Assembly (NCBI GenBank): GCA_026826555.1
Contig: JAKSZT010053764.1
Span: forward strand, 11,001,198 to 11,065,197
Origin: Tolypeutes matacus
Lineage: Eukaryota; Chordata; Mammalia; Cingulata; Chlamyphoridae
Length of the DNA: 64,000 nt
Direction: 5' to 3'
Shown here one piece after another: positions 1 through 11,176 of the stretch. Below the pieces are notes generated by a model. That model was given only the letters and a program-made list of their open reading frames with translations. It made no database searches and was not told where the DNA came from. Position 1 is the first letter of the stretch. Every line of letters begins with the position of its first letter. The position numbers were made by a program, and so were the translations under genes.

Positions 1-1521
1 TGTAATGAATCACAAAATATAGAAGCAGTGACTAAATCAGGATGGCCAGAAAATTTTTCAGATAAATCTATTGTATTTGTGTGAACAGGTATTGAGCTCA
101 AAAACACATAAAAGATTGGAAAATATAGATACACGATAAAATGATAATTTAAGTGCTAAAACACCCTTCCTTTTGTGCAAGTATGTATCTGTATATATTT
201 TACATACAATAAATTGTAAAATATTAACAAGAATGACAGGCTCAGCTATTTTTAAAAAACATACAAATCTATATTCATGTAACCATTTTGTAATTTTGAA
301 CAATATTTTTGCACCAAAACAGAACAAGTCAAAAGTTTATTAGGCCTGTTTACTGATTGTTCATACACATACACATGCACTCACAGTATATATTTATATT
401 TATAATATTTCTATTTTCTGATTTCAAGAGAAATACCTGTTCATTTTTGAAAATTTCAAATATACAGAAAGATAGACTGATGACAAAATTTTATGTCCAA
501 GTTTTTCCATGTCAAAACATATGGAACCAAGGGAAGGTAGATGCTAAATTCTGGGATTCCTGTACAGTGTAGACAAATCTGACAGACATACAGAGAAAGA
601 GCTCATCTGATACCTGGGGAGCAGATATCATAGGTATATACACACTATATTTTGACTTCCTACAGTGGACCAGACTTGTGTGCAAAGGACTTCACATACA
701 TTTTTTCAAGTCATTAATTGAATTCTACAAAATTCAAAGAGAAAGGAGAGCAAGTATGGGCTCTGATCCAGGTGGCAGAAATTGGGAGATGACACAGGGC
801 ATGTGGTGTCCTTTCTCAGGAGTGAAGTTCCTCTATTTCATAAGATAAATTATTACTATACCACCAATATTTTTTCTATCAATTTAGTTCCAAGGCACTA
901 ATACTTCATGGAACATCTGTTGTACTCTAATAGAAGGCTGGCTTCTCCTCTTTGTGTGTAGACCCATTTGTTTGTTTCTCAGCTTTGCTATGTCTTTAAA
1001 ATAAAAATATTATAGGTGCAAGGTAATGAGTTCATGTCAGGATCTGGTAGAAAAATTCTATTACAATTTAAAGAGTCAAATGTATTCTTTCACATTTATA
1101 AAAACTTGTACAAAAGCAGTTTGAATTAATGGGAATTAGCTGTTCTTATCAGGGAAAACATTTTTAAAATTCACTTTGTTTTGGCAAGCACAACACTCCA
1201 TTGTTGTGAGGTCAAGATACTATTAAAGTCAATGCTATTTTATTGATTAATTTGACGTAGCTATACAACAAAGAAGTTTAAAGAGGAAATACTGTATATA
1301 AAAAAACACCTCAAGTTTTTATTGATTTCCCAGAAATCTCATGTTTTTCTCCATCAATGAATATTTTTACCTTAAAAAATGGAGCATTTGTATACTTGAA
1401 GGATTTTTTCCAACTCAACATTTTTACAAAGAAGGAAATACCAGAGAACTGAATAAGAATAAAATGTATTTACAATTATCTAGAAGATGGGAAAAGTCTT
1501 CCAGAAATAATATATTCCCTC
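1..1521. other. AT-rich non-coding DNA, nothing assignable
   Basis: Only short chance reading frames occur here, with no codon bias, splice context or similarity to any protein I recognise. I see no RNA gene and no clear repeat. It may hold strongly decayed repeats that cannot be identified by eye. Confidence 0.5.
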
Positions 1522-2027
1522 TGTAATGGATAAGTTCACATATTTGACTAGGTCATGGTATCCAGTTGTTTGATCAAGCAAACACTAACCTAATTGTTAC
1601 TGTGAGGATATTTGGTGGATTTAAATCATCAGTAAGTTGAATGCATCTAGGATGAGTACATTTACAGTCAATTAAGGAGATTTCCTTCAAGAATAAGAGA
1701 AATCTCATCCAATCAGTTGAAGGCCTTAAAAGGAGAAGTCATGATTTCAGCAGTCAAAAGGAAAAATTTACAGCTGTACTTCAGCCAGTCATCTTCTCCT
1801 GAGGAATTCATCAAGAACTTTCACAGCTTGCTTCCTACACTACAAAATTCAAACTTGCCCATTGCCAAAGGCACATGAACTGATTCTTATAATAAATCTT
1901 ATAATATTCACATTATATTTATATGCATAGTTATTTATATACATGTATTTTTTTTTGTTTTGTATACGTTATATACATGTATAATCTCCAGTCAGTTGTG
2001 TTTCACTGGAGAACCCTGACTAATACA
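1522..2027 (+). mobile_element. Solo LTR, ERVL-type (MLT2-like)
   Basis: The segment starts with TG (tgtaatgg) and ends with CA (gactaataca). Internal landmarks are typical of a common mammalian ERVL-type LTR: a start like TGTRATGG, an interior stretch at 1708-1722 (tcatccaatcagttgaagg), and the terminal ctggagaaccctgac motif. Five-base flanks are ccctc on the left and ccttc on the right, a 4/5 match expected of an old 5-bp target duplication. A TA-rich stretch at 1875-1990 lies in the R/U5-like part. The family name is by eye; the same family appears inverted at 8413-8864. Confidence 0.65.
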
Positions 2028-2910
2028 CCTTCCAATATTAAATTTTTTTGTTTTATGTGTTATAATTGCCTACAAAGACATCTCCCACCTTTGAAGAAAA
2101 TTGCATTGATTAGTATTAATGTGTTAAAACTACATTTTCCTATAAAGTACTTTTGATCTCACTGGTGACTATTAAATATTCTGAGATAAAATATATCATA
2201 CATTTACTTAATATTCAGTCAAATAATGTTTTACCATAAAATGTTTTAGTTCATATTGTCAATTGAGTTTCCCATCCCTTTTTGTTTTGCTACAAAATTA
2301 AAGATATGGTCCCTTACATTTTCATTTCTCAAAATAAAGAATAGGCAATTCTTTTTTGCTTTCTATGAGAAGCCTCTGTCATCTGATGGTTAAAAAACAC
2401 ATCATAGAGGACAAGTAGGATGAGTTTTCTTTCTCTTTTATCTAATTAAATAAAGATATATTCTTTAGCAGTAAATAAATGTGCAAATGTACATTTGGAA
2501 TTCTAGATTAAAGGAGGAAGAGGCAACATAATTTTTGGATCTTTGCAATTCCTCATATATAATTGTCCACAGCACCTAGATAGCAAAGCTAAAAACACAT
2601 GTAAAATATTTGCAACATAATTAGGTATGTAATGGTATACCATAGACCCAAATCACAACTGCAAATACCTGCCTATCATCTGCATCTGACAGGAAGATAT
2701 TAGAAAGAAGCAATGGGGTACCTGATGGACCTATATTAGCCAATAGGTATTCACTGGATAATGTGGGGGATAATCTACCCCTGACAATGGCAGGTGAAAC
2801 TATGAGGAACTTTTACAAATGAACTAGCAGATGACTGAAAGAGGCCTGTGCTGAGTCTAAAGGGCTGGAGCAGTCTACCTCCTAGGAACTCTCCAAACTC
2901 ATCTGCCAGG
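2028..2910. other. AT-rich non-coding DNA, nothing assignable
   Basis: No supported gene, RNA or recognisable repeat between the two LTRs. Confidence 0.45.
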
Positions 2911-2954
2911 GCTCCTGTTATGGGTTGAATTGTGTCCCTCAAAAAGATATGTTG

Positions 2955-3239
2955 AGGGAAGCAGATGTGGCTCAATCGCTTGGGTGCCCACCTACCACAT
3001 GGGAGGTCCTGGGTTTGTGTCCCAGTGCCGCCTAAGAAAAGACGAGCAGACACCACCTCCTGCCACAAAGAGCTAGAAGCTGCCTTCTCCAGCAACGAGA
3101 CAGATGCCACCTCCCACAACAATGAACTAGACTCTGCCCATACCACAATAAGAAGAGGCCCTGCCCTCACTGCAATGAGCTCAATTCCACCCCCATTGTA
3201 ACAGTCAGAGACCACAAGCCAGCAGATGCCACAGCCCAC
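2955..3239 (+). mobile_element. DAS-type tRNA-derived SINE with a 27-bp tandem array
   Basis: The tRNA-like head runs from gggaagcagatgtggctcaa, carrying the Pol III A box (tggctcaatcgcttgg), through the B box around gtcctgggtttgtgtccc. After the head comes a 164-bp array (3051-3214) of about six degenerate units of 27-29 bp rather than a simple A-rich tail. It lies in the sense strand of the MLT1-like LTR. The right boundary is defined only by the start of the next SINE at 3240, so no target duplication of its own is assigned. Confidence 0.75.
3051..3214 (+). repeat. Degenerate 27-bp tandem repeat inside a SINE
   Basis: Units begin at about 3051, 3080, 3107, 3134, 3161 and 3188. Five are 27 bp and the first is 29 bp. 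Most share a CTGCC-type start, a central CAAnGA core and a GAnnnAGA-like end. The units diverge too far for a recent expansion, so the array is either old or part of the SINE subfamily itself. Confidence 0.65.
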
Positions 3240-3330
3240 AGGGAGTGGATGTGGCTCAGGCCATTGGGCACACGCTTTTCATGTGGGAGGTCCTGGGTTT
3301 GGATGCTGGTGCCTCCTGGAGAAGGCAAGC
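3240..3330 (+). mobile_element. DAS-type SINE, short copy
   Basis: A second tRNA-like unit begins ggagtggatgtggctcagg, with the B box region gaggtcctgggtttggat and the cctcctggagaaggcaagc segment also seen in the copy at 28769. It abuts the preceding SINE with no gap. It could be an independent insertion or the right half of a composite. Confidence 0.75.
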
Positions 3331-3461
3331 AAACATTGGAAATAGGACCTTTACAGATCCAACTAGTTAAGCTAAGATTAGGTCATAGTGGAATAAGACA
3401 GGTCCCTACTCCAATATGACTGTCCTTATAAGAAGAGGCATCCTTAAAGAACAGGACGAGA

Positions 3462-4466
3462 TTCAACAGGATCTCATTGACTGCCACAGTAAATATTGCC
3501 TCAAATAGCAGGGCTCCTGAGGGCTCTAGAGATATCCAGACGCTATAGGCAGGGCAGACAGCTCAGGAGTTTGGCACCCTGACAGTGGGCCCTACTTTGA
3601 AATTTACGCCGCCCCACCCCCTCCAGTGTGACAGCATTGGACTCAGTTGTAGTTTGCCTACACATGGCTCTTCTGCCCCTTTTATTTGAAACCTTCTATT
3701 GTTAGTACTAGACTTGATAGGTGTATGTCCAAGAGATTTAAATCTTTGGGCTGTCCATGTGCCAGATGGACCCTGAATCTCAATAGAGTTGCAATACCTC
3801 CTCTCCAGTTCATTGGACTCAACCAGGACAACTATGAAGGAGTTGATGATGGACAATGCCCATCCTGAGGAACAGTAGAATCTGCAACTGCAAGCAAGAT
3901 AGCCCCATCCATCTGCCCCATGGGATCTAAGCCCCCTTTCAATTAGAGGTAGAGTGGGCATCACCATCTCAGAATCCTCAGGATTAAGGAATGAACGAAG
4001 GACTAGAGTAGACTTATTGGTATTCTACTATAGACTTAATGTTACTCTAGCAATGAAAGAACTTTTATCATTGATTTGGAGGAAGTGGCCATAGGAAGTT
4101 CTGAGGGGAGGAAGAGGGAAAAACAGATATAATATGGGGGCATTTTTAGCACATTGGAATTGTTCTGAATGACATTGTAATGAGGGATACGGGACATTAT
4201 ATATTTTGTCATAACTTACAAAATTGTGTGGGACAGAATGTGAACTATAATGTAAACTATAATTCACACTTAGTAACAATGCTCTAATATGTGTTCATCA
4301 ATTGTAACAAATATATCCCTAATGAAGGATGTTGTTAATATGGGAAAGTGTGCGAGGAGTAGGGAGTGGGGCATGTGGGAATCCCCTGTGTTTTTTAATG
4401 TAACATTTATGTAATTTAAAGCAGTTTTTAAAAAATAAAAAAAAAAGTATTAAAAAAAAAAAAAAA
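3462..4466 (+). mobile_element. 1-kb poly(A) retroposon, copy 1
   Basis: This 1005-bp insert lies in the MLT1-like LTR between copies of a 16-bp target duplication (aaagaacaggacgaga at 3446-3461; one mismatch at 4467-4482). It ends in poly(A) (about 4452-4466). It has no LTR and no open frame of useful length. Its 3' end (gggaatcccctgtg, then taatgtaacatttatg) recurs at 50940-51000, inverted at 58570-58610 and in weaker form near 62980-63025. The tail and long duplication mean L1-type target-primed retrotransposition. It may be the 3' UTR of an L1 subfamily or an independent non-coding retroposon. Confidence 0.8.
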
Positions 4467-4741
4467 AAAGAACAGGACAAGAGACATAGAGAAGGTGACC
4501 AGTGACAATGAAGGCAGAGAGTAAAGTGCTGCAACTGCAAGCCAAGAAACGCCAGAGATTGCAGGCAAAATACCGGAAGCTAGATAACAGTACAAAAGGA
4601 TTCCCCGTCTGAATATCAGAGAGAGCTGGCCCTACCAACACCTTAATTTGGGGTAGCCTCCAGAACTCCGATTCTGTTGTTTTTAAAACAGCAAGTGTGT
4701 GGCAGTTTGTCATGGCAGGCCTAAGATCCTAATACAGCTCC

Positions 4742-5360
4742 CTTTCAGGAGAGGGTCCACACTGATGAAACTAACATTGTTCAGTATAGGCAGAAATATT
4801 GATAAGAGATGGGAAAAAGAGTAGGTAGAAAAATATGGGAAAGGAAAAGAGAATGTAGGGAAAAAATAGGAGAGGAAAATAGAAAATCTCAGAAAGCAAG
4901 ATGCCATATTTTTAATTCCACCCCCAAAACAAAAGAGGTTAAACTATCTGAACCAATTTTCCTTCTAAAAGCTCAATCATGAAAACTAGAAAGTACTTGC
5001 CTCCCCTCACACCTTTCAAATCTTTTGTGTCAACTTGATTTCAAATCAGAATCATCTCTCTCTCTTCTAGAACTCTTGAAATTTTTGAGTTGAAATCTTC
5101 AGTTTAGGAGGTCTCCCTCACCTTGTTTTTCTGTACTCTATAGATTTCAGATAATTATGTTCACATGCCCCCAACCATAACCAGGTCACAGGATTCCAGA
5201 TTGTACCAGAGCCAAGTCCTCCACTTTCTGAAACGGTTTGCAAATTCTTGTAGTAACTATGAGCCAACCCTATTATCTGAGCTTACTGAGCCCTGGCTGA
5301 TTTAATGAAGAGAATCATTTTTATAATGGTGGTTGCAATCTTGCAAGAAAATAGTTAATA
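4742..5360. other. Non-coding DNA, nothing assignable
   Basis: A purine-rich stretch at about 4790-4890 is the only compositional feature. I see no gene or recognisable repeat. Confidence 0.45.
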
Positions 5361-5364
5361 TTTG

Positions 5365-5540
5365 TTGAGAATTTACTATATACCAGGCAGTTTCCTGAGC
5401 ATTTTGCATTGCATGTTCTCATTTGAAACTCACAATTCAGTAATGGAGGTACTATTATTGTCCATTTTACAGATGAGAAAGCTAAGGCACGAAGGAGTTA
5501 GCTACCTTGCCTACAGTTACCAAGCAGAATAGTTAAAAGA
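5365..5540 (-). repeat. MIR SINE fossil
   Basis: The block attttacagatgagaaagct, followed by an aaggcacgaagg-like stretch and a gttaccaagcag-like end, is the antisense core of a MIR element. The upstream part (ctatataccaggcagtttcctgagc) also fits. Confidence 0.7.
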
Positions 5541-8407
5541 GGAAGACAAATTGAAAACATAGCTTTCTTTTCTATACCTGCACTAATCAATGCTCACATC
5601 TATCTGCAACAGAATTAAGTTTTGGCAAATGACTAAACTGATCTTAGTGTTCCAAACTGGAGATGATTGTCAGCAGAACTGAAACTTGTAACTATATGAT
5701 CTTTTCACTTCAATTTGTGTTGGGTGAAAGCCAAGCAGCACTGTATGGCAATTATGCAGATATTTGCCTTAACATATGAATGTTTTTTCTACCATAATTT
5801 CCCCCAGCAAATAAATATCAATAGAATCATCAAGCCCCATGACTCCTGAAGAGAACAAGAAGATCTATTAATGACCATGTGAGTTCTCTTGCCCTCTTTC
5901 TTTATCTCCAAGGACAAAATCCCTTCTCAATCTATATATTCCATTTGTGTCAGGCATTTCACCCTTAAATTAGATATCACCTCCAATAAGAAGTCCCTAC
6001 CATGACTCACATACAAATGGAAGATTCCCTCTTTATGAGTCCATGATTGACTCGTTTACTTTTGAGTCCAGACTAGACTGTGACTTTCTTACAGATATAT
6101 TTTTAAATTGTAAAAGTCCTTGAAATTTAGTGAATATCCTGATCAGATTTGCACTCACATTATTTCTGCCTTTGTCATTAACAAGGCTATTTCACAGCTG
6201 TAGAGACACAAACTAACTTGTAGAATGCTAATATATTACAAAATTCCCTGCCCATAGAAATACATATTATGTCCAGTGGAATGCATTTGATTATCATTCT
6301 GTGAATAGTAACCAATTTTTTTATACATTTGTAAATTCATTTCAACATTCCTTTTCTGACAGTATGAGGTAGTTTAAGATCTCTTTTAAACCAGTTCTAA
6401 TATATCACTGGTTTTCTCATTATTTAGTGAGTTAAATAAAATCTTTGAGGCAAGTTCATTTGATGCAAGTTCATCTATATGAATATTTGTTTTATCTTTT
6501 TAAAAAAATATAAGAGAAAAGAAATGCTTCTTGTTTTGTGTGTTATCCCACTTTCTAGGGCAAAATTCTGGCACTGAAATGGTACCATGTAATTATTGAA
6601 TTAACTAATGAATTTCAAGTAAAATCCTTAGGACTTAGTGCTTTTGACCAGTGTTACAGACAGTATTTATAACACAGTGTTAAATAGAGATGTAGACCCA
6701 AGTAAAAATTAACTCAAACAAAGAATATTCTTGGTCACTAAAAAGGATTTTCAGGAATTTGCTTTGATTTAGACTTTTCCCAAGATTAAATTAACTCTGA
6801 CATGCCTCAACCAAAGATACAGGTCTAGATATTTCAAAATGCTAGTATTTTGAGATTCACCTTCCCAATAAAATGCTCTTTCCAGAAATTTCTGATGAAT
6901 CAGACCTTTGTGTGAAGAGTAACTGTAGTGATTTTATCAGTCACCCCCAAAATTCACCAAAGACAGTAACACTGATTTCTTTACCTACAGTATCCTAAAG
7001 CACATTAACATGAAAAACTTATTCGTTAATCTCTGTTCCCTTTGGTCTTTCATTTAAACCTCCATGTTTATATTCTCAATCCAAATTTTCACACCTTACA
7101 TTCTTCTTTATGGTACCTTCTTCTTACCATTGACAAAGCAATTTTTTCCTTCCCTTCCAATTGTCTACTCCTTCTTGTTACCCTCCTGCTCCCCCAAGGT
7201 CTTATTCTAGTTTCTCCTCTTATCCTCTCAAGTGCTGAACATATTTCAGTGCCTTTACCCAATCTTTATAAATATAGTTTAAGAATGTCAGGACTCATTC
7301 AGTCAACAGACATTTAATTTCATCTACTCTAAACTAGGCCTTGTGCTAAAAATTGGTAAAAAAAAAAAAAAAATGATAACCAAAGCCTGTCTTTATGGAA
7401 TTCACAGTTCTGTTGGGGGGAAAAGAAAGATCAAGTTAATACTTAGACTGACAAGTGAATAGTTAATGTGAGAGCTTTAGAATGGAGACTTGGCATGGAG
7501 CCCAAGGTTCAGAATATTAATATTTCTCTCTTGGTTTGGAGATGGAAAAGATGTGTGACCTTCTTCCAGTAGCCAGGCTATAATTTCAGCTGCTCCCAAG
7601 GATTCTTTTCTTTCTCATTTCCTCACAATCTCGAGAGTCAGCAACCATGTTCCTATAATAAGCTTCTGTAGCTTAGACCCAATAAATATTTACAGGTAGG
7701 CAGAATCTTAGTGATCATTTATTTGGGTGTTTTTCAATCTAGGCTCAGGATTGCTCTTATGTTTTATTGAGGCTCTCCCTGTATCTTCTCAGGAAATAAG
7801 GAAGAAGTAAAAAATGGACAGATTAAAATGGGATAGCATTTCACAATTTTGTGAGAATAACTACAATTTATTTGATGTTTACGCAAATTTTACAAAATAT
7901 CAGTTTAGTGATTAATTAATTAGCAATCCCCTCGTTTTACAAGTTTCTTATTCTCCATTGTTCAAGCACAATAATAATGAATATCATTTCCCTGGATCTA
8001 TCTCCAACTATAATTTTAGGAATCAGAATCCATTTCATTCTTTCAACCTTTGTCCAAACTTCAGGGAAAGGCCCTCCTCTTCTCCAAACCTGTATATTGA
8101 TGCCCAGGGTCTTTGAAGGGCTATCAAAGTGAAATCCAAAACACCAAACCATCCATCTCTGCATGTCTATGTAGTATCTAAAAAGCCATTTCTGATAGCT
8201 GCAGAAGTCACACTGAGTCAGTGCCTCATTGGATGGGCCTCATTGGATGGGACCTATTCTGCTGTGTCAATGCTCCAAACTGTTGGAGCCATCAAAGAAA
8301 GCTGAAATCTATGAACTCTCATTGAAAAAGAAACAAACCATTTCCACTGCCTGTGTGAAAGTGTCCCTAGGTAGTACATTGGACTTCCATCAGAGATTTT
8401 AGTGAAA
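5541..8407. other. Mostly unassigned DNA with possible L2 remnants
   Basis: I see no gene. The stretch 7285-7450 (acatttaat..., then a tctttatggaattcacagttct-like end) resembles an antisense L2 3' end, and 5880-6110 resembles a sense L2 fragment. Both calls are weak. A poly(A) run lies at 7358-7373. Confidence 0.35.
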
Positions 8408-8412
8408 GAACT

Positions 8413-8864
8413 TGTATTATTCAGGGTTCCCTAGAGAAATCATATATATATATATATATATATAAAGAGATTTATTTTAAGGAATTGGCTCATGTGATTG
8501 TGGGAACTGGCAAGTCCAAAATTTGTAGAGGAGGCTAGCAGGCCAGAAATTTTGCTAACAGTGATGTTGCAACTTTCTAGTCTGAAATTTGTGAGGGAGG
8601 CCAGCAAGCTGAAAATTCAGTAAGAAGTAGATGGCCTAGTCTTGAGGCAGAATTTCCTCTTTTTACAAAAACCTTAGGTTTTCACCCTTAAGACCTTCAA
8701 CTGATTGGATGAGTCCTACTCACATTATGGAGGGTAATCTCTTTTACTTAAAGTCAACTGATAGTAGATGCTATAAAATACCTTCACAGCAACATCTAGG
8801 CCAGCGTTTTTCCAAACTGGGTACGGCAATTTAAGTCAGTTGACACATGAAATTAACCATCACA
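8413..8864 (-). mobile_element. Solo LTR, ERVL-type (MLT2-like), inverted
   Basis: Read on the minus strand the element starts TGTGATGGTTAATTTCATG and ends AACCCTGAATAATACA. It is flanked by a perfect 5-bp duplication, gaact at 8408-8412 and 8865-8869. It is 452 bp, normal for a solo LTR. A (TA)n microsatellite sits at about 8442-8464, in the position where related LTRs carry one. Same family as 1522-2027. Confidence 0.8.
8442..8464. repeat. (TA)n microsatellite
   Basis: An uninterrupted TA dinucleotide run inside the inverted LTR, followed by aaagagatttatt. Confidence 0.9.
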
Positions 8865-9299
8865 GAACTATATCTGTAACTACTACCAACCTCCTCACCT
8901 AGGGTCTAGGCACACATTGATGGAGATTGGGCTAGACATCAAGTGATAAATAGCAAGGTGCTGTTCAAATTACCTCTTTTCTGTCTCTCCCCCATTAGAC
9001 CCTGAAACATCATTTTGGTCTTGTGTGCCTTACTCTACCTTTCCTGGTGATCAGATATTTCCCAGAAGGCTTGACAGTTCCTCATATAAATAGTTCATAG
9101 CTGGACCTACTTCTCAATCCCTTAAGTGAGACTTCTACATACATGACTCTTAGGGTGGGCAAAACTCTGTTTTGTTTTGTTTTTCCAAATGTGAGGAACC
9201 ACATACGGGAGTTCCTTGAGATATTTTCCCTCCAATCTGATGTTTTGGAGAGGAATAAAGCAAAAATATCTCAAGTGTTTTTAACAGTGAACAGTTTTT

Positions 9300-9386
9300 T
9301 CTTTTAGAGACTTTAATTTTTAGCAAAGTTGTATTTTTACAGAAAAAAATGAGCAGATAATACAGAGAATTCCCATATATCCCCTA
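9300..9386 (-). mobile_element. Antisense L1 3' region, first piece
   Basis: The sequence around gataatacagagaattcccatatatcccc matches the antisense 3' part of older mammalian L1 (L1M-type) elements. The same alignment resumes after the insert at about 10150 and again after the provirus at 18941, so this is the outer host element of the nest. Confidence 0.55.
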
Positions 9387-10148
9387 TGTGGGTACAAATG
9401 TTCAATTAGCAACTGCAAAGACTGACATAACTCAATTCAATCCTGACTACCCAGAGTTAGGCCAGACTGCACAAGTTAAGGATAATCCTCTACAACATTG
9501 TCCTCCAGGTACAGGTTGTGAATCTGGGGCCTCAGGCCACCTACAATTCTGCCTACAATTCAGGATTACCCACCATCCCCTTGAGACGAACGACTGAAAG
9601 TACTATACTTACAATTAGAGTTTAATTATAGTAAAAGGATACAAATAAGAAGCCAAGAGACCTAAATACTTGCTTCCTCATCTTTCTCTACATGGAGCCA
9701 GAATTCATCGACCTCCTGGCATAGGGAGTGTATATTTTCAATCATGGAAGCTCATCAGGGCTTTGAGTTTCCTGAGTTAATATATGAGGGTCTAATTATG
9801 TAAATATGATTGACAGAATAAATACATGTCCACAGGGTTGAACTCAATCAACCCTCTCAGAGGTTGAGGAAGTGGCCCCATATGAGCAAATAGGAACAGA
9901 TTCAAAGCCTCAGTCCCCAGATCGGGTAATTGGTTGTTCTGGTGTGACCAGCCCCCACTGGAAGACTGCAGGTATGACTGGCCCCACCCTTTCATTCATT
10001 AGCATATGAACTATCCGGTGAGGACCTGGGTTCACCATAACAACAGATATTCCTATCCTGGGAAATTACAAAAATGTAGATGTTACCTCCCCAGAAACTG
10101 AGGACAAAGACCAGCAAGTTTATCATAATACTGCACCCCCCCCATACA
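9387..10148 (-). mobile_element. Probable ERV LTR inserted in the L1 fragment
   Basis: About 760 bp interrupts the antisense L1 alignment. Read on the minus strand it begins near TGTATGGGGG and ends ACCCACA. The stretch around 9590-9650 has the LTR-like features of a T-rich region and a repeated aattgtagg motif. I could not match a clean target duplication (cccta on the left, nothing equal on the right), so the edges are approximate and the family is unknown. Confidence 0.45.
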
Positions 10149-10815
10149 CATGCAGAATCCCCTATTATTAACATCTTATGTTAGCATGGTACATTTATTA
10201 CAATTAATGAACCAACATCAATATGTTAAAGTCCATTTTTATTTAGATTTCCTTAGATTATACTTAAGGTCTTTTCTCTGTTCCACTGTCTCATCAAGAA
10301 TACTATAGCACATTTACATGACATGCATTCTTAGGCTCCTCTTAGCTGTAGCATTTTCTCTTATTTTTCTCACTTTTGATGTTCTTCGCAGTTTGAGGAA
10401 TACTGAACAGATATAGGATGCTCCTCTATTGGAATTTGTCATATGGCTTTTTACTGATTAAACTGGGATTATGGGTTTGGGGGAGGAAGATCACAGAGGT
10501 AAAGTGCTATTTTCATTATATCATATTAAGTGTACATATTATCAACATAATTTATGGCTGTTGATGTTTACCTTGATCACCTGGCTGAAATAGTGTTTGT
10601 AACTTTCTTCACTGTAAAGTTACCATCCCACTTTCGATATTGTATTTTTTGGAAGGAAATCTCTGAGCCCACACTTAAGGAGAGGGGAGTTATGTGTTCC
10701 CTTTCCTGTAGGGCAGAAGATCAAAAATACTTATTTGGAATTCCTCTGCATGGGAGATTTGTCTTCTCCCTCATTTATTAGTTTATTCAGGCATTTAATT
10801 ATATCAAAGCTTTGT
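10149..10815 (-). mobile_element. Antisense L1 3' region, middle piece
   Basis: Recognisable antisense L1M 3' UTR blocks occur in order: cccctattattaacatctta, gtttgaggaatactgaac, tgatgtttaccttgatcacc and ggaattcctctgcatgggag. The provirus interrupts it at 10815/10816. Confidence 0.7.
10812..10815. repeat. Left target-site copy of the provirus
   Basis: ttgt here faces atgt at 18941-18944. Three of four bases match, as expected for a 4-bp gammaretroviral duplication after one substitution. Confidence 0.55.
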
Positions 10816-11007
10816 TGATAAGGGAAAGTCACTTCAGCCCTCCCCCTCCCCCTTTTCCTGACAAAAGTCTCCTGCCTAGAACTGGAACCTGCACTTCTGG
10901 CTCTGTAACACTGCCCACTTGATTTTGTAACCTGCAAATTCTGCTTCTGTAACCACGCTTGCTTAGTTGCCTAAGGTAATGGAAAATTCCACCCACCAAC
11001 TCGCTAG

Positions 11008-11040
11008 CCAATGAACGGGAGCCTGCAGACCCCAATAAAA
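11008..11040 (+). promoter_or_regulatory. CCAAT box and TATA-like box of the 5' LTR
   Basis: CCAAT at 11008-11012 lies 21 bases before aataaaa at 11034. The same pair is kept in the 3' LTR at 18773 and 18799. Function today is unknown. Confidence 0.6.
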
Positions 11041-11107
11041 ACTCCAGAAAACTGGGCCTTGGGGCCCAGAATTTGGAAACCGAACTTTCCTCTGGGCCCG
11101 CGCACGT

Positions 11108-11113
11108 AATAAA
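11108..11113 (+). terminator. AATAAA polyadenylation signal, 5' LTR
   Basis: AATAAA followed by gcctggttc. An identical signal is at 18874-18879 in the 3' LTR, where it would end the proviral transcript. Confidence 0.7.
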
Positions 11114-11176
11114 GCCTGGTTCCTCCTCTCTCTCCAAGTGCCGGTTTGGGTTTTTCATCATAACTGCTGCAACATT

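Larger units (their letters stand above)
2916..4736 (+). mobile_element. MLT1-like MaLR solo LTR opened by three nested insertions
   Basis: The LTR begins tgttatgggttgaattgtg at 2916 and ends cctaataca at 4736. It is flanked by a perfect 5-bp duplication, gctcc at 2911-2915 and 4737-4741. Its pieces are 2916-2954, about 3331-3461 and 4467-4736, which join to about 0.42 kb, a usual MLT1 length. The gaps are filled by two DAS-type SINEs and a 1-kb poly(A) retroposon. The start, the ggtcatagtgg...ccaatatgactg block at 3382-3422 and the end are recognisable MaLR landmarks. Confidence 0.8.
10816..11174 (+). mobile_element. 5' LTR of the provirus (359 bp)
   Basis: It begins TGATAAGGG and ends GCAACA. 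It pairs with 18580-18940 along its full length. Promoter-like elements are a CCAAT box at 11008-11012 and an AATAAAA TATA-like box at 11034-11040. The AATAAA polyadenylation signal is at 11108-11113. Short for a gammaretroviral LTR. Confidence 0.92.

Noticed and set aside
2775..3239. 154-codon minus-strand frame as a gene
   Set aside because: It is antisense to a SINE and its 27-bp array; the multiple-of-three period keeps frames open by chance.
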